64,000 nt of DNA from Sinomicrobium kalidii (lineage in GTDB: Bacteria; Bacteroidota; Bacteroidia; Flavobacteriales; Flavobacteriaceae), in the NCBI RefSeq assembly GCF_021183825.1, contig NZ_CP089211.1, forward strand, positions 1,240,001 to 1,304,000, in the 5' to 3' direction. The notes beneath the pieces are model-generated. The model searched no databases. It worked only from the letters and a program-made list of their open reading frames with translations, and had not been told where the DNA came from. Positions 19,074 to 29,070 of this stretch are shown piece after piece. Positions within the stretch are counted from its first letter, which is position 1, and each line of letters starts with the position of its first letter. Position numbers and translations under genes: made by a program.

Positions 19074-21566
19074 CTAAAAGTGAAACCCGAACGTCCCGGT
19101 AACGCTAAATGGCCGTGCGTCGGGAAGATCCAGATAGTTGCCCCGGAAGTTAAAATCAATACGGAATACCCGGAAAATATTTCCTATCCCAAAAGAATAT
19201 TCCCAATAGACTTTCTCCGAAGGCGCCCTGAGGACAAGATTCGTAGGCTGATTGAGTGCTATGTTCTCTTCCGAAAGTTCGCCCCAGACTCCCCTTATGC
19301 CGACAATTTCACGAAGATTCAATTTCCGTATCAGGGGAAGCCTTGAAAACAGCCTTCCGTTAAAGTTGTGTTCCAGGTGGAGCGACACATAAGTATCGGT
19401 CACGAACTCGTAGAAATCGAGGTTGGGAAAAGTATTAAAAATGGAAAAATAAGTCTGGTTTCCGGGGACGACACTCAACAACCCGAGCGGAACCTCCCCG
19501 AAGGTCTTACCGGCTTCTAAAGTGGTATAAAGCCGCCCCAGTCCGCCTACACTCCAGGGCTTCCTGAAATAGAACTGTACTTTTTCATAATCAAAATCAC
19601 TTTCGAGAAAACCGTCCACCCCTTTGGCGTAGTTGACAAACAGCCGGGCATATTCGTCATTAACATCCCTTCGTTCCACACCGTGGCCTACTGTTCTTCG
19701 CCCCGGAGTGAATTCCAGGGAAGTGGTCAATTCCATTTGTTTTACCTGTGAAGCTATTCCGGTCGGGGAACCGGGATCTACATAATCCAGACTAAAGACA
19801 TCCGGCAACGCGGAACGCAATGTACGGAAGGACCCCCCGACCTTAAACCGAAGGTTTTTAACAGGTTCCACCTCAACATTGGCCGTGGTCAGGTTAATAT
19901 TGGTGAGTTTGTCATTGGCCCCTACCGTAAATACGGAAGACGAGGCATAGCTTCTGCCCAGTACGTCGTTGTTCGGTGTAAGGCTTACGCCTATCTGCTC
20001 AACATCCCGGCGATTCCCTGCAGATATGACAAGCCTGTTCTTCCGGTTGAGCAGCCATTTGGCCGATATGCCGTACTTGAATTTCTTGTCCCTGAAACCA
20101 TAGGCACCGAAGCCTTCTATTCGCCACATGTCATTCGGGCCGAAATAGGTCCTTCCTCCGCCGCGGATACGTACACCTTCGGCATCGTTATAACCGAATG
20201 TGGAAAAAATAGGGCCATAGTCCATATTCCACTTGTCGATCTCTACATATCCCGAAGCCAGTATTTCCCCTATACCGTAGAGCCGTTTGAACTTGGGCAC
20301 GGTCTTCAGTGTATCGAGCATATTGTATATCCCCGATTCGTCCTTGTTCAGGGCTTCAAGCCTGTTCGTTGTCCAGAACGCGTCATCCCGCTCATAAACC
20401 CGGGCATCGAAACGGTCTACTTCTTCATTGTAGAACGATTTCGGTTTTTCCTCATCAAACACGTAATTGTCATATATGGTGGTCCGTTTCCCGTAAATAC
20501 CCCGTGATTCCTCTTTTTTTCTCAGGCTGAAATCACTCATCATATAATCCCTGGTCAGCAAAAAGACCGAATCGTTGAGCACATCGAATTCCTGCTCTAT
20601 ATAAATTTCCTTTACCCAGTTTATATTGGCGCTTTTGGTAACCTGCAGGTTGATTTTCTTAACGGCATAAGTAGTATCGCTCACCCAGAAATCGCCCTTG
20701 AAGGTAAGTTCGTTTTTACGCCGGGGATAATAGATAATATTGTAGCACCATTTATTGTCTACATAAGTGCTGTCTGTTAGCACATAGTTATACGTATCGA
20801 TCCCGACCCGCGATATCGGGCTCACAAAACTCTTGTCAAAAAACTTGATATAGCTTTTGTATATGTCATAATCGGTATACAGGTCCTGCACAAAGGAGAT
20901 AATATTCTGGTTGGTACTGAAGCCGGAATTTTTATTCCCTATGAGTTTCTGTTTTTCCTTGTCCAGTATATTATCACCGTAAACCTCGTAAAAGGCCTCG
21001 TTGATAAAAATGGGGAGATAGGTCTTTCCGGTGATCCGCGAAGTGTCCATCTGATCGAAAATAAACTCCATCCCCTTAAAGAGTTTGCTTTCCATAAGGC
21101 TGCTGTCTATGGTATTCAGATCAAACTCTACCTTTTCATATTTATCATACCGGTACTGGTCAAAACCATGAACGCCGTTTTTCCTTTTCCTTTCGAGAAC
21201 TTTTCGCAACAGGTCTATTGCCGGATTGTTCTTCTTGGGTTGCTTCCCCGTATAAACCACCACTTCCCTGAGCTGCTCGCCTTCCTCCAGCACCACTTCC
21301 ATATTATAGGTCACTTTCGTTTCCAGCTCTATTTCACGGGTGGCATAGCCTACAAACGAAATGATCAGGGTGGCAAAGTTCTTTTCAGATTCCAGGTAAA
21401 ACCTTCCGTCGTCATTAGTTATCGTCCCTACCGAAGAATCCTTAAACAGTACATTGGCAAAAGGGACCGGGGCCCCTGATTCATCCACCACAATACCACT
21501 GACCTTGGTCTGGGCATTTGTTATCATGGCAAACAATAGGAATATACCTGCTAAAAGTTTCTTCAT
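19074..21566 (-). CDS. DUF5686 and carboxypeptidase-regulatory-like protein
   Basis: 830 aa. Signal peptide (to TNAQ, residue 19), a carboxypeptidase-like Ig domain (21-105: SGIVVDESGAPVPFANVLF), then the DUF5686 region starting at NPAIDLLRKVLERKRKNG and running through a beta-rich C-terminal half ending in GTFGFHF, as expected for an outer-membrane barrel. Function of the family is unknown. Standing alone: about 125 bases after ppa's upstream region and separated from pdhB by a terminator. Confidence 0.85.
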   Translation of the reverse strand: MKKLLAGIFLLFAMITNAQTKVSGIVVDESGAPVPFANVLFKDSSVGTITNDDGRFYLESEKNFATLIISFVGYATREIELETKVTYNMEVVLEEGEQLREVVVYTGKQPKKNNPAIDLLRKVLERKRKNGVHGFDQYRYDKYEKVEFDLNTIDSSLMESKLFKGMEFIFDQMDTSRITGKTYLPIFINEAFYEVYGDNILDKEKQKLIGNKNSGFSTNQNIISFVQDLYTDYDIYKSYIKFFDKSFVSPISRVGIDTYNYVLTDSTYVDNKWCYNIIYYPRRKNELTFKGDFWVSDTTYAVKKINLQVTKSANINWVKEIYIEQEFDVLNDSVFLLTRDYMMSDFSLRKKEESRGIYGKRTTIYDNYVFDEEKPKSFYNEEVDRFDARVYERDDAFWTTNRLEALNKDESGIYNMLDTLKTVPKFKRLYGIGEILASGYVEIDKWNMDYGPIFSTFGYNDAEGVRIRGGGRTYFGPNDMWRIEGFGAYGFRDKKFKYGISAKWLLNRKNRLVISAGNRRDVEQIGVSLTPNNDVLGRSYASSSVFTVGANDKLTNINLTTANVEVEPVKNLRFKVGGSFRTLRSALPDVFSLDYVDPGSPTGIASQVKQMELTTSLEFTPGRRTVGHGVERRDVNDEYARLFVNYAKGVDGFLESDFDYEKVQFYFRKPWSVGGLGRLYTTLEAGKTFGEVPLGLLSVVPGNQTYFSIFNTFPNLDFYEFVTDTYVSLHLEHNFNGRLFSRLPLIRKLNLREIVGIRGVWGELSEENIALNQPTNLVLRAPSEKVYWEYSFGIGNIFRVFRIDFNFRGNYLDLPDARPFSVTGTFGFHF

Positions 21567-21660
21567 AGTAAAATTTAAGTCCTAAAACACACAAGAGACA
21601 TATACCCTATCCGAACGCTTTTCTGCACAACCTGATTTTCCCGAACGAACCGGCAATGCC

Positions 21661-21705
21661 TTTAAAATAAAAACTTCACCAACAACAAAGCTATCGGTGA
21701 AGTTT
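21661..21705 (-). terminator. Terminator of pdhB
   Basis: AAACTTCACC (21671-21680) and GGTGAAGTTT (21696-21705) form a perfect 10-bp stem. On the minus strand the stem is followed by TTATTTTAAA. It lies 22 bases after the pdhB stop. Confidence 0.75.
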
Positions 21706-21727
21706 ATATAACGCAAAAAAAACTATT

Positions 21728-22705
21728 TTATTGGTATAAAACTTTCTTAACCGCTTTGATCACATCATCCTTGTTCGGCAACCATTCTGCCAGCAATACC
21801 GGGGAATATGGCGCCGGAGTATCTGCCGTATTGATCTTTACGATCGGTGCATCCAAGTAATCGAATGCCTGCGACTGCACCTGGTAGGTGATCTCTGTGG
21901 AAACATTACCAAAGGGCCATGCTTCTTCCAGTATTACCAGCCGGTTTGTTTTCTTAACCGACTTCAGTATGGCATCGTGATCCATCGGACATACGGTCCT
22001 CAAGTCAATGATCTCGCAACTTATATCTTCCTTGGCCAGTTCGTCTGCCGCCTTGTAGGCTTCCTTAATTATTTTCCCGAAAGAAACAATCGTTACATCG
22101 GAGCCTTCCCTTTTGATATCCGCGACACCGAGGGGCAATGTGTATTCATCTTCCGGCACTTCCCCCTTGTCCCCGTACATTTGTTCCGACTCCATAAAGA
22201 TAACAGGATCATCATCACGGATGGCAGACTTTAACAATCCTTTGGCATCATACGGGTTGGAAGGTATTACCACTTTAAGTCCCGGGCAGTTGGCAAACCA
22301 GCTCTCAAAGGCTTGTGAGTGCGTTGCTCCCAGTTGTCCTGCAGAAGCCGTGGGCCCGCGGAATACAATGGGAATATTGAATTGTCCGCCACTCATCTGG
22401 CGTATCTTGGCCGCGTTGTTGATGATCTGGTCGATCCCCACCAACGAGAAGTTAAAGGTCATGAATTCGATAATAGGCCTGTTCCCGTTCATTGCCGACC
22501 CCACACCGACTCCGGAAAAACCGAGTTCGGAAATGGGAGTGTCCAGCACCCTTTCGGGCCCGAATTCGTCGAGCATTCCTTTTGAAGCCTTGTACGCACC
22601 GTTGTATTCGGCCACTTCCTCTCCCATAAGGTATATGGTTTCGTCCCTTCGCATTTCTTCACTCATGGCTTCGGCAACGGCCTCTCTAAATTGTATTGTT
22701 CTCAT
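21728..22705 (-). CDS. pdhB: Pyruvate dehydrogenase E1 component, beta subunit
   Basis: 325 aa, the normal length. Starts MRTIQFREAVAEAMSEEMRRD; EEVAEYNGAYKASKGMLDEFGPERVLDTPISE is the conserved E1-beta N-terminal region with TPP-pocket Glu; later GATHSQAFESWFANCPGLKVV and the C-terminal transketolase domain (IDLRTVCPMDHDAI...EEAWPFG). With E1 alpha it decarboxylates pyruvate (or a branched-chain 2-oxoacid) and passes the acetyl group to E2. E1 alpha and E2 genes are not adjacent here, so this subunit is encoded apart. The alternative, branched-chain E1 beta, is less likely from the AEYNGAYK pattern. Confidence 0.92.
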   Translation of the reverse strand: MRTIQFREAVAEAMSEEMRRDETIYLMGEEVAEYNGAYKASKGMLDEFGPERVLDTPISELGFSGVGVGSAMNGNRPIIEFMTFNFSLVGIDQIINNAAKIRQMSGGQFNIPIVFRGPTASAGQLGATHSQAFESWFANCPGLKVVIPSNPYDAKGLLKSAIRDDDPVIFMESEQMYGDKGEVPEDEYTLPLGVADIKREGSDVTIVSFGKIIKEAYKAADELAKEDISCEIIDLRTVCPMDHDAILKSVKKTNRLVILEEAWPFGNVSTEITYQVQSQAFDYLDAPIVKINTADTPAPYSPVLLAEWLPNKDDVIKAVKKVLYQ

Positions 22706-23202
22706 GTACTGTATATGATATTGAACTAATTTAAACTTTTTCGCAATTTTTGATATTTAGCTGAATAGTTCTTAGTTTTTTAGTCCCGGAGTCCCGGGGT
22801 CCGAAATATTTTATATATCCCTGACAACCCCAACAGTATCCAAAACTCACCAACTCATTATCCAAAGCGAAGCAAAAATAGTAATAATTAAAAATTCTAC
22901 AGCCTGCATTTTCATAAATTTTATAACTGTTTCGGCCTTTCTTGTTTTGCTTCGCGGATCAAATGTGCATATAACCGGGCAACATGCCCCTTTTTGCCCC
23001 TGCCACGACAAAAGACCTCCTTTCCGGGAGACGGAAAAATAAAAATTTCTTCCGAAAAAATATTATGCACGCATAGTATATTTGGGAAATAATCTCTATC
23101 TTCGTAACCACATTAAAATCAAACAAGACAGAAGCCCGAAGACCAAAGTCTGAAGTGTTTTTTTCTTCCTTTATCTTCGGTTTAATCCCAAAAAACAGAA
23201 AC
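22706..23202. other. 497-base divergent region pdhB/etfB
   Basis: Contains the etfB promoter element (23077-23084) and presumably the pdhB promoter, for which I see no exact -7 match. A short direct repeat of GTCCCGG occurs at 22783 and 22791. No convincing gene; an 81-codon minus-strand frame (22959-23204) overlaps the etfB leader and lacks features. Confidence 0.45.
23077..23084 (+). promoter_or_regulatory. -7 box of etfBA
   Basis: TATATTTG matches TAnnTTTG exactly, 118 bases before the etfB ATG. No TTG is found at the expected -33 position, so the assignment rests on the -7 box alone. Confidence 0.4.
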
Positions 23203-23949
23203 ATGAAGATATTAGTATGTATCAGTCACGTTCCGGATACTACCTCAAAGATCAATTTCGCGGAAGACGACACCAAATTCGACACCAACGGTGTACAGTT
23301 TGTCATCAACCCGAATGACGAATTCGGCCTTACCCGGGCCATGTGGTTCAAAGAGAAACAGGGCGCTACGGTTACCGTGGTAAATGTGGGGGGAAGCGAA
23401 ACCGAGCCCACCCTCCGGAAAGCCCTTGCCATAGGTGCCGATGAGGCCATAAGGGTAAACGCCGAGGCCACCGACGGGTTTTTTGTGGCCAAACAACTGG
23501 CCCGCGTAGCAGAAGAAGGTTCGTATGACCTTATTATTGCAGGCAGGGAATCCATAGATTATAACGGCGGAATGGTACCCGGTATGCTGGCATCCCTTAC
23601 CGGAGCTAACTTTGTAAACACCTGTATCGGACTGGAAGTCGAAGGCAACGAAGCCACAGCCACCCGGGAAATAGACGGCGGTAAGGAAACCGTAAAATGC
23701 ACACTGCCGGTGATCATTGGCGGACAAAAAGGCCTGGTGGAAGAAAGTGACCTGCGCATACCTAACATGCGCGGTATAATGATGGCCAGAAAAAAGCAGC
23801 TCACCGTACTGGAACCTGCGGAAGCCCAAAACCAAACTGCTGCCGTAAAGTTTGAAAAACCGGCCCCCAAGGGAGAAGTCAAACTGGTGTCACCCGACAA
23901 CCTCGACGAACTGATCCGCTTGTTACACGACGAAGCAAAAGTGATTTAA
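23203..23949 (+). CDS. etfB: Electron transfer flavoprotein, beta subunit
   Basis: 248 aa from ATG 23203 (MKILVCISHVPDTTSKI), the usual start; 16 further open codons upstream are not family-like. It has the ETF alpha/beta N-domain (INPNDEFGLTRAMWFKEK) and the beta signature around the AMP site (GRESIDYNGGMVPGMLASLTG, then DLRIPNMRGIMMARKKQL). With EtfA it takes electrons from acyl-CoA and other dehydrogenases and passes them to ETF-quinone oxidoreductase. It is the first gene of an etfBA operon, 62 bases before etfA. Confidence 0.95.
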   Translation: MKILVCISHVPDTTSKINFAEDDTKFDTNGVQFVINPNDEFGLTRAMWFKEKQGATVTVVNVGGSETEPTLRKALAIGADEAIRVNAEATDGFFVAKQLARVAEEGSYDLIIAGRESIDYNGGMVPGMLASLTGANFVNTCIGLEVEGNEATATREIDGGKETVKCTLPVIIGGQKGLVEESDLRIPNMRGIMMARKKQLTVLEPAEAQNQTAAVKFEKPAPKGEVKLVSPDNLDELIRLLHDEAKVI

Positions 23950-24011
23950 GTCCGAGCTTCTCCGAAACATCTTTTAAATCATTACCGGAAACATCAAAAA
24001 ACAGAAAAGAA

Positions 24012-24980
24012 ATGCCAATTTTAATATATACGGAATCTGAAGAAGGAAAATTCAAAAAGACAGCGTTTGAGGTGGCTTCTTATGCCAGGTCGCTGGCCGG
24101 ACAAACAGGAGACACGGTAACGGCCGTCGCCATAAATGCCAAAAACAACTCCGAACTCGGAAGATACGGTGTAGACAAGGTGCTGAACGTATCAGACGAC
24201 AAACTATCCGGTTTCAATGCCAGGGCCTATGCCGACGTTATCGGACAGGCCGCAGAAAAGGAAGGAGCCAAAACGGTGATCATCAGTTCCGGTGCTAACG
24301 ACAAATACCTCGCACCCGTACTGGCGGTCAAACTCAACGCAGGGTATGCCCCCAATGTGGTAGCACTGCCCGAAAGTATGGAGCCTTTCCGGGTAAAAAG
24401 GACAGCATTTTCCAACAAGGCCTTTAACATCACGGAAATCAGTACCGATGTAAAACTCATCGGTCTTTCCAAAAATTCTTTCGGGTTGAAGGAGGCCGAA
24501 GGTGCCGCTGCCGAAGAAGCTTTCTCTCCGTCCCTGGATGACGGGGACTTTGCCGTAAAAACAACAGCGACGGACAAAACCACGGGAAAAGTCACCATTG
24601 CCGATGCCGAAATCGTGGTTTCCGGCGGACGCGGACTGAAAGGCCCGGAAAACTGGGGAATGATCGAAGAACTCGCCGATGTACTGGGTGCTGCAACCGC
24701 CTGTTCCAAACCGGTATCAGACATGGGTTGGCGGCCACACAGCGAACACGTGGGACAAACCGGGAAACCCGTAGCATCCAACCTTTATATCGCCGTCGGG
24801 ATCTCCGGGGCTATTCAACACCTTGCGGGGATCAATGCCTCCAAAGTAAAAGTAGTGATCAATTCCGATCCCGAAGCTCCTTTTTTCAAAGCAGCCGATT
24901 ACGGTGTTGTAGGCAATGCCTTTGAGGTCGTGCCCGCACTCATTGAAAAATTAAAAGAATTTAAAGCACAAAACTCATAA
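24012..24980 (+). CDS. etfA: Electron transfer flavoprotein, alpha subunit
   Basis: 322 aa. The C-terminal FAD domain is clear: VVSGGRGLKGPENW, then SEHVGQTGKPVASNLYIAVGISGAIQH and VVINSDPEAPFFKAADYGVVGN. The N-terminal half carries the shared ETF fold. Partner of EtfB in a heterodimer holding one FAD and one AMP, in the cytoplasm. A strong terminator follows 25 bases after the stop, so the operon ends here. Confidence 0.95.
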   Translation: MPILIYTESEEGKFKKTAFEVASYARSLAGQTGDTVTAVAINAKNNSELGRYGVDKVLNVSDDKLSGFNARAYADVIGQAAEKEGAKTVIISSGANDKYLAPVLAVKLNAGYAPNVVALPESMEPFRVKRTAFSNKAFNITEISTDVKLIGLSKNSFGLKEAEGAAAEEAFSPSLDDGDFAVKTTATDKTTGKVTIADAEIVVSGGRGLKGPENWGMIEELADVLGAATACSKPVSDMGWRPHSEHVGQTGKPVASNLYIAVGISGAIQHLAGINASKVKVVINSDPEAPFFKAADYGVVGNAFEVVPALIEKLKEFKAQNS

Positions 24981-25005
24981 TTTTTGGTAAATTGTGCCCT
25001 TGAAG

Positions 25006-25050
25006 GGCTGCCTGAATTCGGGATATGCCCCACTCAGGCAGCCTTTTTTT
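25006..25050 (+). terminator. Terminator of etfBA
   Basis: GGCTGCCTGA (25006-25015) pairs perfectly with TCAGGCAGCC (25034-25043), followed by seven T. A typical intrinsic terminator. Confidence 0.9.
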
Positions 25051-25227
25051 ATTTTTCTCCTGTAACAACCGTTCCCGGCTATATCAGGACAAACCGGCAG
25101 GCACTCCGGGCTTTGTTCCTGAAAAACATAAATTCCGGGGCCGTCAGTGAGGAATTCGCGCGATTTTTTTTCATCTTTGCCTAAGCAAATTGCGATGAAA
25201 AAGTTTTATGCCCAGTTGTATATACAT

Positions 25228-25848
25228 ATGAGTTTAGTCAGGTTAAACATAAAAGGAATATCGTATAGCCAAACCCAGAACGGGGCTTACGCACTTATTC
25301 TCAACGAAGTTGACGGCGACCGTAAACTGCCGATCGTCATCGGTGCTTTTGAAGCACAATCCATTGCTATTGCCCTTGAAAAAGAAATAAAACCTCCCAG
25401 ACCGTTAACCCACGACCTTTTTAAAAACTTTGCAGACCGGTTTGACATTGTCGTGAAACAGGTGATCATCCATAAACTGGTAGACGGGGTTTTCTATTCC
25501 AGCATTATTTGCGAGCGGGACAAGATCGAAGAGATCATCGATGCCCGTACCAGTGATGCGATTGCCCTGGCCCTGCGCTTTAATGCCCCCATCTTTACGT
25601 ATAAAAACATCCTTGACAAGGCAGGCATCTACCTCAGCTTCTCGCCCAAGGACAAAGACCAGAAAGAAGAAGATATTGTCTCGGAAGATATCGTTGCCAG
25701 CAAGGGAAAAACTTCCGCCGCTTCGGAAGATTACAGCGGCCTCACACTTCAGGAACTACACAAAATGCTGGAAAACGCAGTGGCCAGCGAAGACTATGAA
25801 AAAGCCGTAAAACTCAGGGATGAGATCTCCAAGCGGGACAAAAAATAA
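25228..25848 (+). CDS. DUF151 bifunctional nuclease-like protein with UVR domain
   Basis: 206 aa from ATG 25228. The start is set by the conserved MSLVRLNIKGISYSQTQNG opening; ATGs at 25195 and 25147 are also in frame. Residues 1-135 are the DUF151 domain (LPIVIGAFEAQSIAIALE, then ARTSDAIALALRFNAPIFT). After an acidic linker, LQELHKMLENAVASEDYEKAVKLRDEI at the end is a UvrB/C-type UVR motif. Plant and archaeal relatives have DNase/RNase activity; the bacterial role is open. The nucleoside transporter starts 9 bases later, so the two are one operon. Confidence 0.88.
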   Translation: MSLVRLNIKGISYSQTQNGAYALILNEVDGDRKLPIVIGAFEAQSIAIALEKEIKPPRPLTHDLFKNFADRFDIVVKQVIIHKLVDGVFYSSIICERDKIEEIIDARTSDAIALALRFNAPIFTYKNILDKAGIYLSFSPKDKDQKEEDIVSEDIVASKGKTSAASEDYSGLTLQELHKMLENAVASEDYEKAVKLRDEISKRDKK

Positions 25849-25857
25849 TCGTATCAC

Positions 25858-27210
25858 ATGCATAAATCTTTACTTGTTTTCCCCACCGTTATAGAACCCA
25901 GCCAGGGTTTTTCTTTGTACGGTCTGGGAAGAGGGGCACTGGGCATGATTGTGCTGATTGCCATTGCCTATCTGTTCAGCAGCAATAAAAAGGCCATAAA
26001 CTGGCGTACGGTGGGGCTGGGTCTGCTGGCACAACTCATACTGGCCATCGGCATTTTAAAAGTTCCCCTGGTGCGGGAAATATTCACCGTTCTGGGAAAA
26101 GCCTTCAACAAGATCCTCACATTTACGGAGGCCGGGACCAAATTTCTCTTCAGTTCCTTTTCCACCAATGAAATAGAAGGCCCCCTGCTCAACTTTGCCA
26201 TCACGATCCTGCCGACAATCATTTTCTTTTCTGCGCTTACTTCGGTATTATTTTATCTCGGGGTGATACAAAAAGTGGTTAAAGGGATGGCGTGGCTGCT
26301 TACCAAAATATTGAGGATATCAGGGGCGGAAAGCCTTTCTGTTGCCGGAAATATTTTTCTGGGTCAGACCGAGTCTCCCCTGATGATCAAGGCCTACCTG
26401 GAGAAAATGAACCGCTCCGAAATATTACTGGTCATGATAGGTGGTATGGCCACGGTAGCAGGAGGAGTACTCGCCGCCTATATCGGTTTTCTCGGGGGAT
26501 CGGACGAAGCACTACGACTGGAGTTTGCCCGGCATTTGCTGGCCGCATCGGTCATGGCTGCTCCCGGGGCGATCGTGGTCTCCAAAATACTCGTTCCGCA
26601 AACAGAGAATGTAAGCCAGGTTGTAGAGGTCTCCAAACAGAACATAGGTTCCAATTTCCTGGACGCCATGGCTACCGGTACCACGGAAGGGTTAAAACTC
26701 GCAGCCAACGTTGCTGCCATGCTCCTCGTATTTGTAGCCTTTATAGCCATGATCAATTACGGACTGCTGAAACTGGGAGAAATAGGCCATATCAATCAGT
26801 GGGTGGCAGAGCACACTCCCTACAGCGAATTGTCACTGGAGCTCGTACTGGGTTATGTCTTTGCTCCCCTCATGTGGCTCATAGGCGTAGGCAAGGAAGA
26901 CATGGCCCTTATGGGACAACTTCTCGGCGTTAAGCTCGCTGCCAGTGAATTTGTAGGCTATATCCAGCTTGCCCAGTTGAAGGATGCTTCACAATCCATG
27001 CATTTTACGTACAACAAATCGGTGATCATGGCCACGTACATGCTGTGCGGATTTGCCAATTTTGCCTCCATCGGGATTCAGATAGGCGGCATCGGCTCCC
27101 TGGCACCGGGACAACGCAAAACCCTTTCGGAATTCGGGATGAAAGCCGTTTTGGGAGGTACGCTGGCCTCCCTGCTCTCGGCAACCCTCGCCGGGATGAT
27201 CGTAGGATAA
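25858..27210 (+). CDS. Concentrative nucleoside transporter (NupC/CNT family)
   Basis: 450 aa, inner membrane, about ten hydrophobic segments. Family marks: an N-terminal helix trio, GNIFLGQTESPLMIKAYL (the substrate-site GQTE motif), GGMATVAGGVLAAYI, and C-terminal KSVIMATYMLCGFANFASIGIQIGG. CNT proteins import nucleosides with H+ or Na+. It has a longer N-terminal extension (MHKSLLVFPTVIEPSQG) than E. coli NupC. Located 9 bases after the DUF151 gene; salvage with the kinase at 10505 is plausible. Confidence 0.92.
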   Translation: MHKSLLVFPTVIEPSQGFSLYGLGRGALGMIVLIAIAYLFSSNKKAINWRTVGLGLLAQLILAIGILKVPLVREIFTVLGKAFNKILTFTEAGTKFLFSSFSTNEIEGPLLNFAITILPTIIFFSALTSVLFYLGVIQKVVKGMAWLLTKILRISGAESLSVAGNIFLGQTESPLMIKAYLEKMNRSEILLVMIGGMATVAGGVLAAYIGFLGGSDEALRLEFARHLLAASVMAAPGAIVVSKILVPQTENVSQVVEVSKQNIGSNFLDAMATGTTEGLKLAANVAAMLLVFVAFIAMINYGLLKLGEIGHINQWVAEHTPYSELSLELVLGYVFAPLMWLIGVGKEDMALMGQLLGVKLAASEFVGYIQLAQLKDASQSMHFTYNKSVIMATYMLCGFANFASIGIQIGGIGSLAPGQRKTLSEFGMKAVLGGTLASLLSATLAGMIVG

Positions 27211-27293
27211 CCTCAAAAAGGTATAATAATGCCAAAAAGATGTTGTTGTAATGTTAAAACAGGGATTTACGGCCCTTTTAGCCCGCAATTTAT

Positions 27294-27301
27294 TAATTTT
27301 G
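27294..27301 (+). promoter_or_regulatory. -7 box of the SCO1-like gene
   Basis: TAATTTTG fits TAnnTTTG, 25 bases before the ATG at 27327. No clear TTG at -33. Confidence 0.35.
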
Positions 27302-27326
27302 TACCCCGAGACTAAAAACAAACGCC

Positions 27327-27998
27327 ATGTTGCGGTTTTTCAGCAAATTCAAATACCTGGGCATTACCCTTCTCGTACTTTCGGCCATTATCATCACACT
27401 GTTTTACAATGCCCTGAAACCGAAAGAAATGCTCCCCATATATCAACCGTCCATGGTAAAGGCGGCATTGGTGGACAGCACCATCCGGTATGTAAAGAAA
27501 TACCATACCATTGCCGATTTCAAGCTTATCAACCAGAACGGGGATACCATTACGCAGGAAGATTACAAAAACAAAATATACATTGCCGATTTCTTCTTCA
27601 CCACCTGCCCTTCCATCTGCCCCATAATGACAGACAATATGGTGGACATTCAAAAGGAGATTATGCCATATGATGATGTAATGCTGCTCTCCCACTCGGT
27701 AACCCCGAAGATCGATTCCGTACCGCAACTGAAAAAATACGCCCTGGAAAAAGGAGTGAACGACAAAAAATGGAACCTTGTCACAGGCGACAAAAAACAG
27801 ATCTACGAACTGGCGCGAAAGTCTTACCTCGCCGTCCTGAACGATGGCGACGGGGGACCTTACGACATGATACACACCGAAAATTTCATTCTGGTGGACA
27901 AAAAGAGGCGTATCCGCGGTTTTTACGACGGCACCAAAGACGAAGACATGGATAAACTAATGCACGACCTCGAGGTATTAAAAGCGGAAGACAAATAG
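27327..27998 (+). CDS. SCO1/SenC-like copper chaperone
   Basis: 223 aa. One N-terminal membrane anchor (about 10-27), then a thioredoxin-like domain with the copper motif TCPSIC (CxxxC) and the distant His in MIHTENFILVD. SCO proteins deliver copper to the CuA centre of cytochrome c oxidase or act as thiol reductases in the periplasm. All three copper ligands are present, so the copper role is supported. It stands apart from oxidase genes here and converges on the MBL hydrolase gene with 22 bases between stops. Confidence 0.9.
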   Translation: MLRFFSKFKYLGITLLVLSAIIITLFYNALKPKEMLPIYQPSMVKAALVDSTIRYVKKYHTIADFKLINQNGDTITQEDYKNKIYIADFFFTTCPSICPIMTDNMVDIQKEIMPYDDVMLLSHSVTPKIDSVPQLKKYALEKGVNDKKWNLVTGDKKQIYELARKSYLAVLNDGDGGPYDMIHTENFILVDKKRRIRGFYDGTKDEDMDKLMHDLEVLKAEDK

Positions 27999-28020
27999 GC
28001 CAGCGCATAACCTGTTCCTG

Positions 28021-29013
28021 TTACAGTATAATTTCATTCGGCGTAAAATAAGGGAAAGGTACCCATTGATAGTCATTGCCGTTTTTCCCGATATATCCCA
28101 GCCCGGGCCAGGGCAAATGTGTGGTCATAACCAGGGTACCCTTCCGGTAATTGTCTTCCAGTATCAGCTTTCTTGCCTTAACTCCCTGAATAAAATCCAC
28201 ATCCCATTGTGTTCCCCATTCGGGCCTGGCTACCAACAGCGGCGTGTGTACGGTATCTACAATATGTTTTATGTTCTTATCTCCGGAAAAGACGGTAAAA
28301 ACAGTATGGCCGGGCGTATGTCCTTCCGCAAGTTCGGGCGTTATGCATGAAAACAGGGTTTCACCATAGTCAAACTTTATCAGTTTATTCTTGATGGCAC
28401 GGAACACTTGCTTTGCCAGCTTAACACTCTCTCCGGGATTTTCCGGGTTTTTGCTCTTTGAGAAATCCGGCTTTTCCGATGTCCAGAAATCGTATTCCTT
28501 TTGCGCGATATAGTATTTTGCATCCGGATAGACCGTTTTTCCCTCGTTATCCACTATTCCGCCTATATGATCGACATGTGCATGAGTAATAAACACATCC
28601 GTAACATCCCGGGGAGCTATTCCCGTGTTCTTCAAATTATGTAACAACCGTCCCCCGGTCTCACCAAAGTGATAACCGCTACCGGTATCTATCAGGATCA
28701 GCCGTTCCCCGGTTTTAATAACCATCACATTTATGGCACCTTCCAGGCGGTCCTCTTTTAGAAAAACCCGTTTCAGTTCCTTCCTGACCTCTTCCGGATC
28801 AACGCCCGGGGCAAAGACGGGTTGTGGATTTTTAAGTGTGATGTGACCATCGGAAAACAGAAAAATTTCCAATTCCCCCAGTCGGACCTTAATATGCCCC
28901 ACATTTTCCACAACTCCTTTTTCCGGTATATTCCCTCCAAAAGCCATTGCTCCCGGAAATGCATACATTCCGCCTGCAAGTACACCTGTTTTTAATAATT
29001 GCCTTCTGTTCAT
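28021..29013 (-). CDS. Exported MBL-fold metallo-hydrolase
   Basis: 330 aa from ATG at 29013 (MNRRQLLKTGVLAGG), chosen because it gives a twin-arginine signal (NRRQLLK) with a hydrophobic core ending near AMA; the open frame has 10 more codons. Metal motif THAHVDHIGG (HxHxDH) and later EGHTPGHTVF and VDTVHTPLL supply the rest of the binuclear Zn site. Likely a periplasmic hydrolase of the lactonase/quorum-quenching-like group, substrate unknown. Divergent, 131 bases apart, from an HxlR regulator with palindromes between them, so HxlR probably controls it. Confidence 0.88.
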   Translation of the reverse strand: MNRRQLLKTGVLAGGMYAFPGAMAFGGNIPEKGVVENVGHIKVRLGELEIFLFSDGHITLKNPQPVFAPGVDPEEVRKELKRVFLKEDRLEGAINVMVIKTGERLILIDTGSGYHFGETGGRLLHNLKNTGIAPRDVTDVFITHAHVDHIGGIVDNEGKTVYPDAKYYIAQKEYDFWTSEKPDFSKSKNPENPGESVKLAKQVFRAIKNKLIKFDYGETLFSCITPELAEGHTPGHTVFTVFSGDKNIKHIVDTVHTPLLVARPEWGTQWDVDFIQGVKARKLILEDNYRKGTLVMTTHLPWPGLGYIGKNGNDYQWVPFPYFTPNEIIL

Positions 29014-29070
29014 AATATTTATTTTGATCTTATACTTTGTCAAAAGTATCCCAATAGTTTACCTTTCACA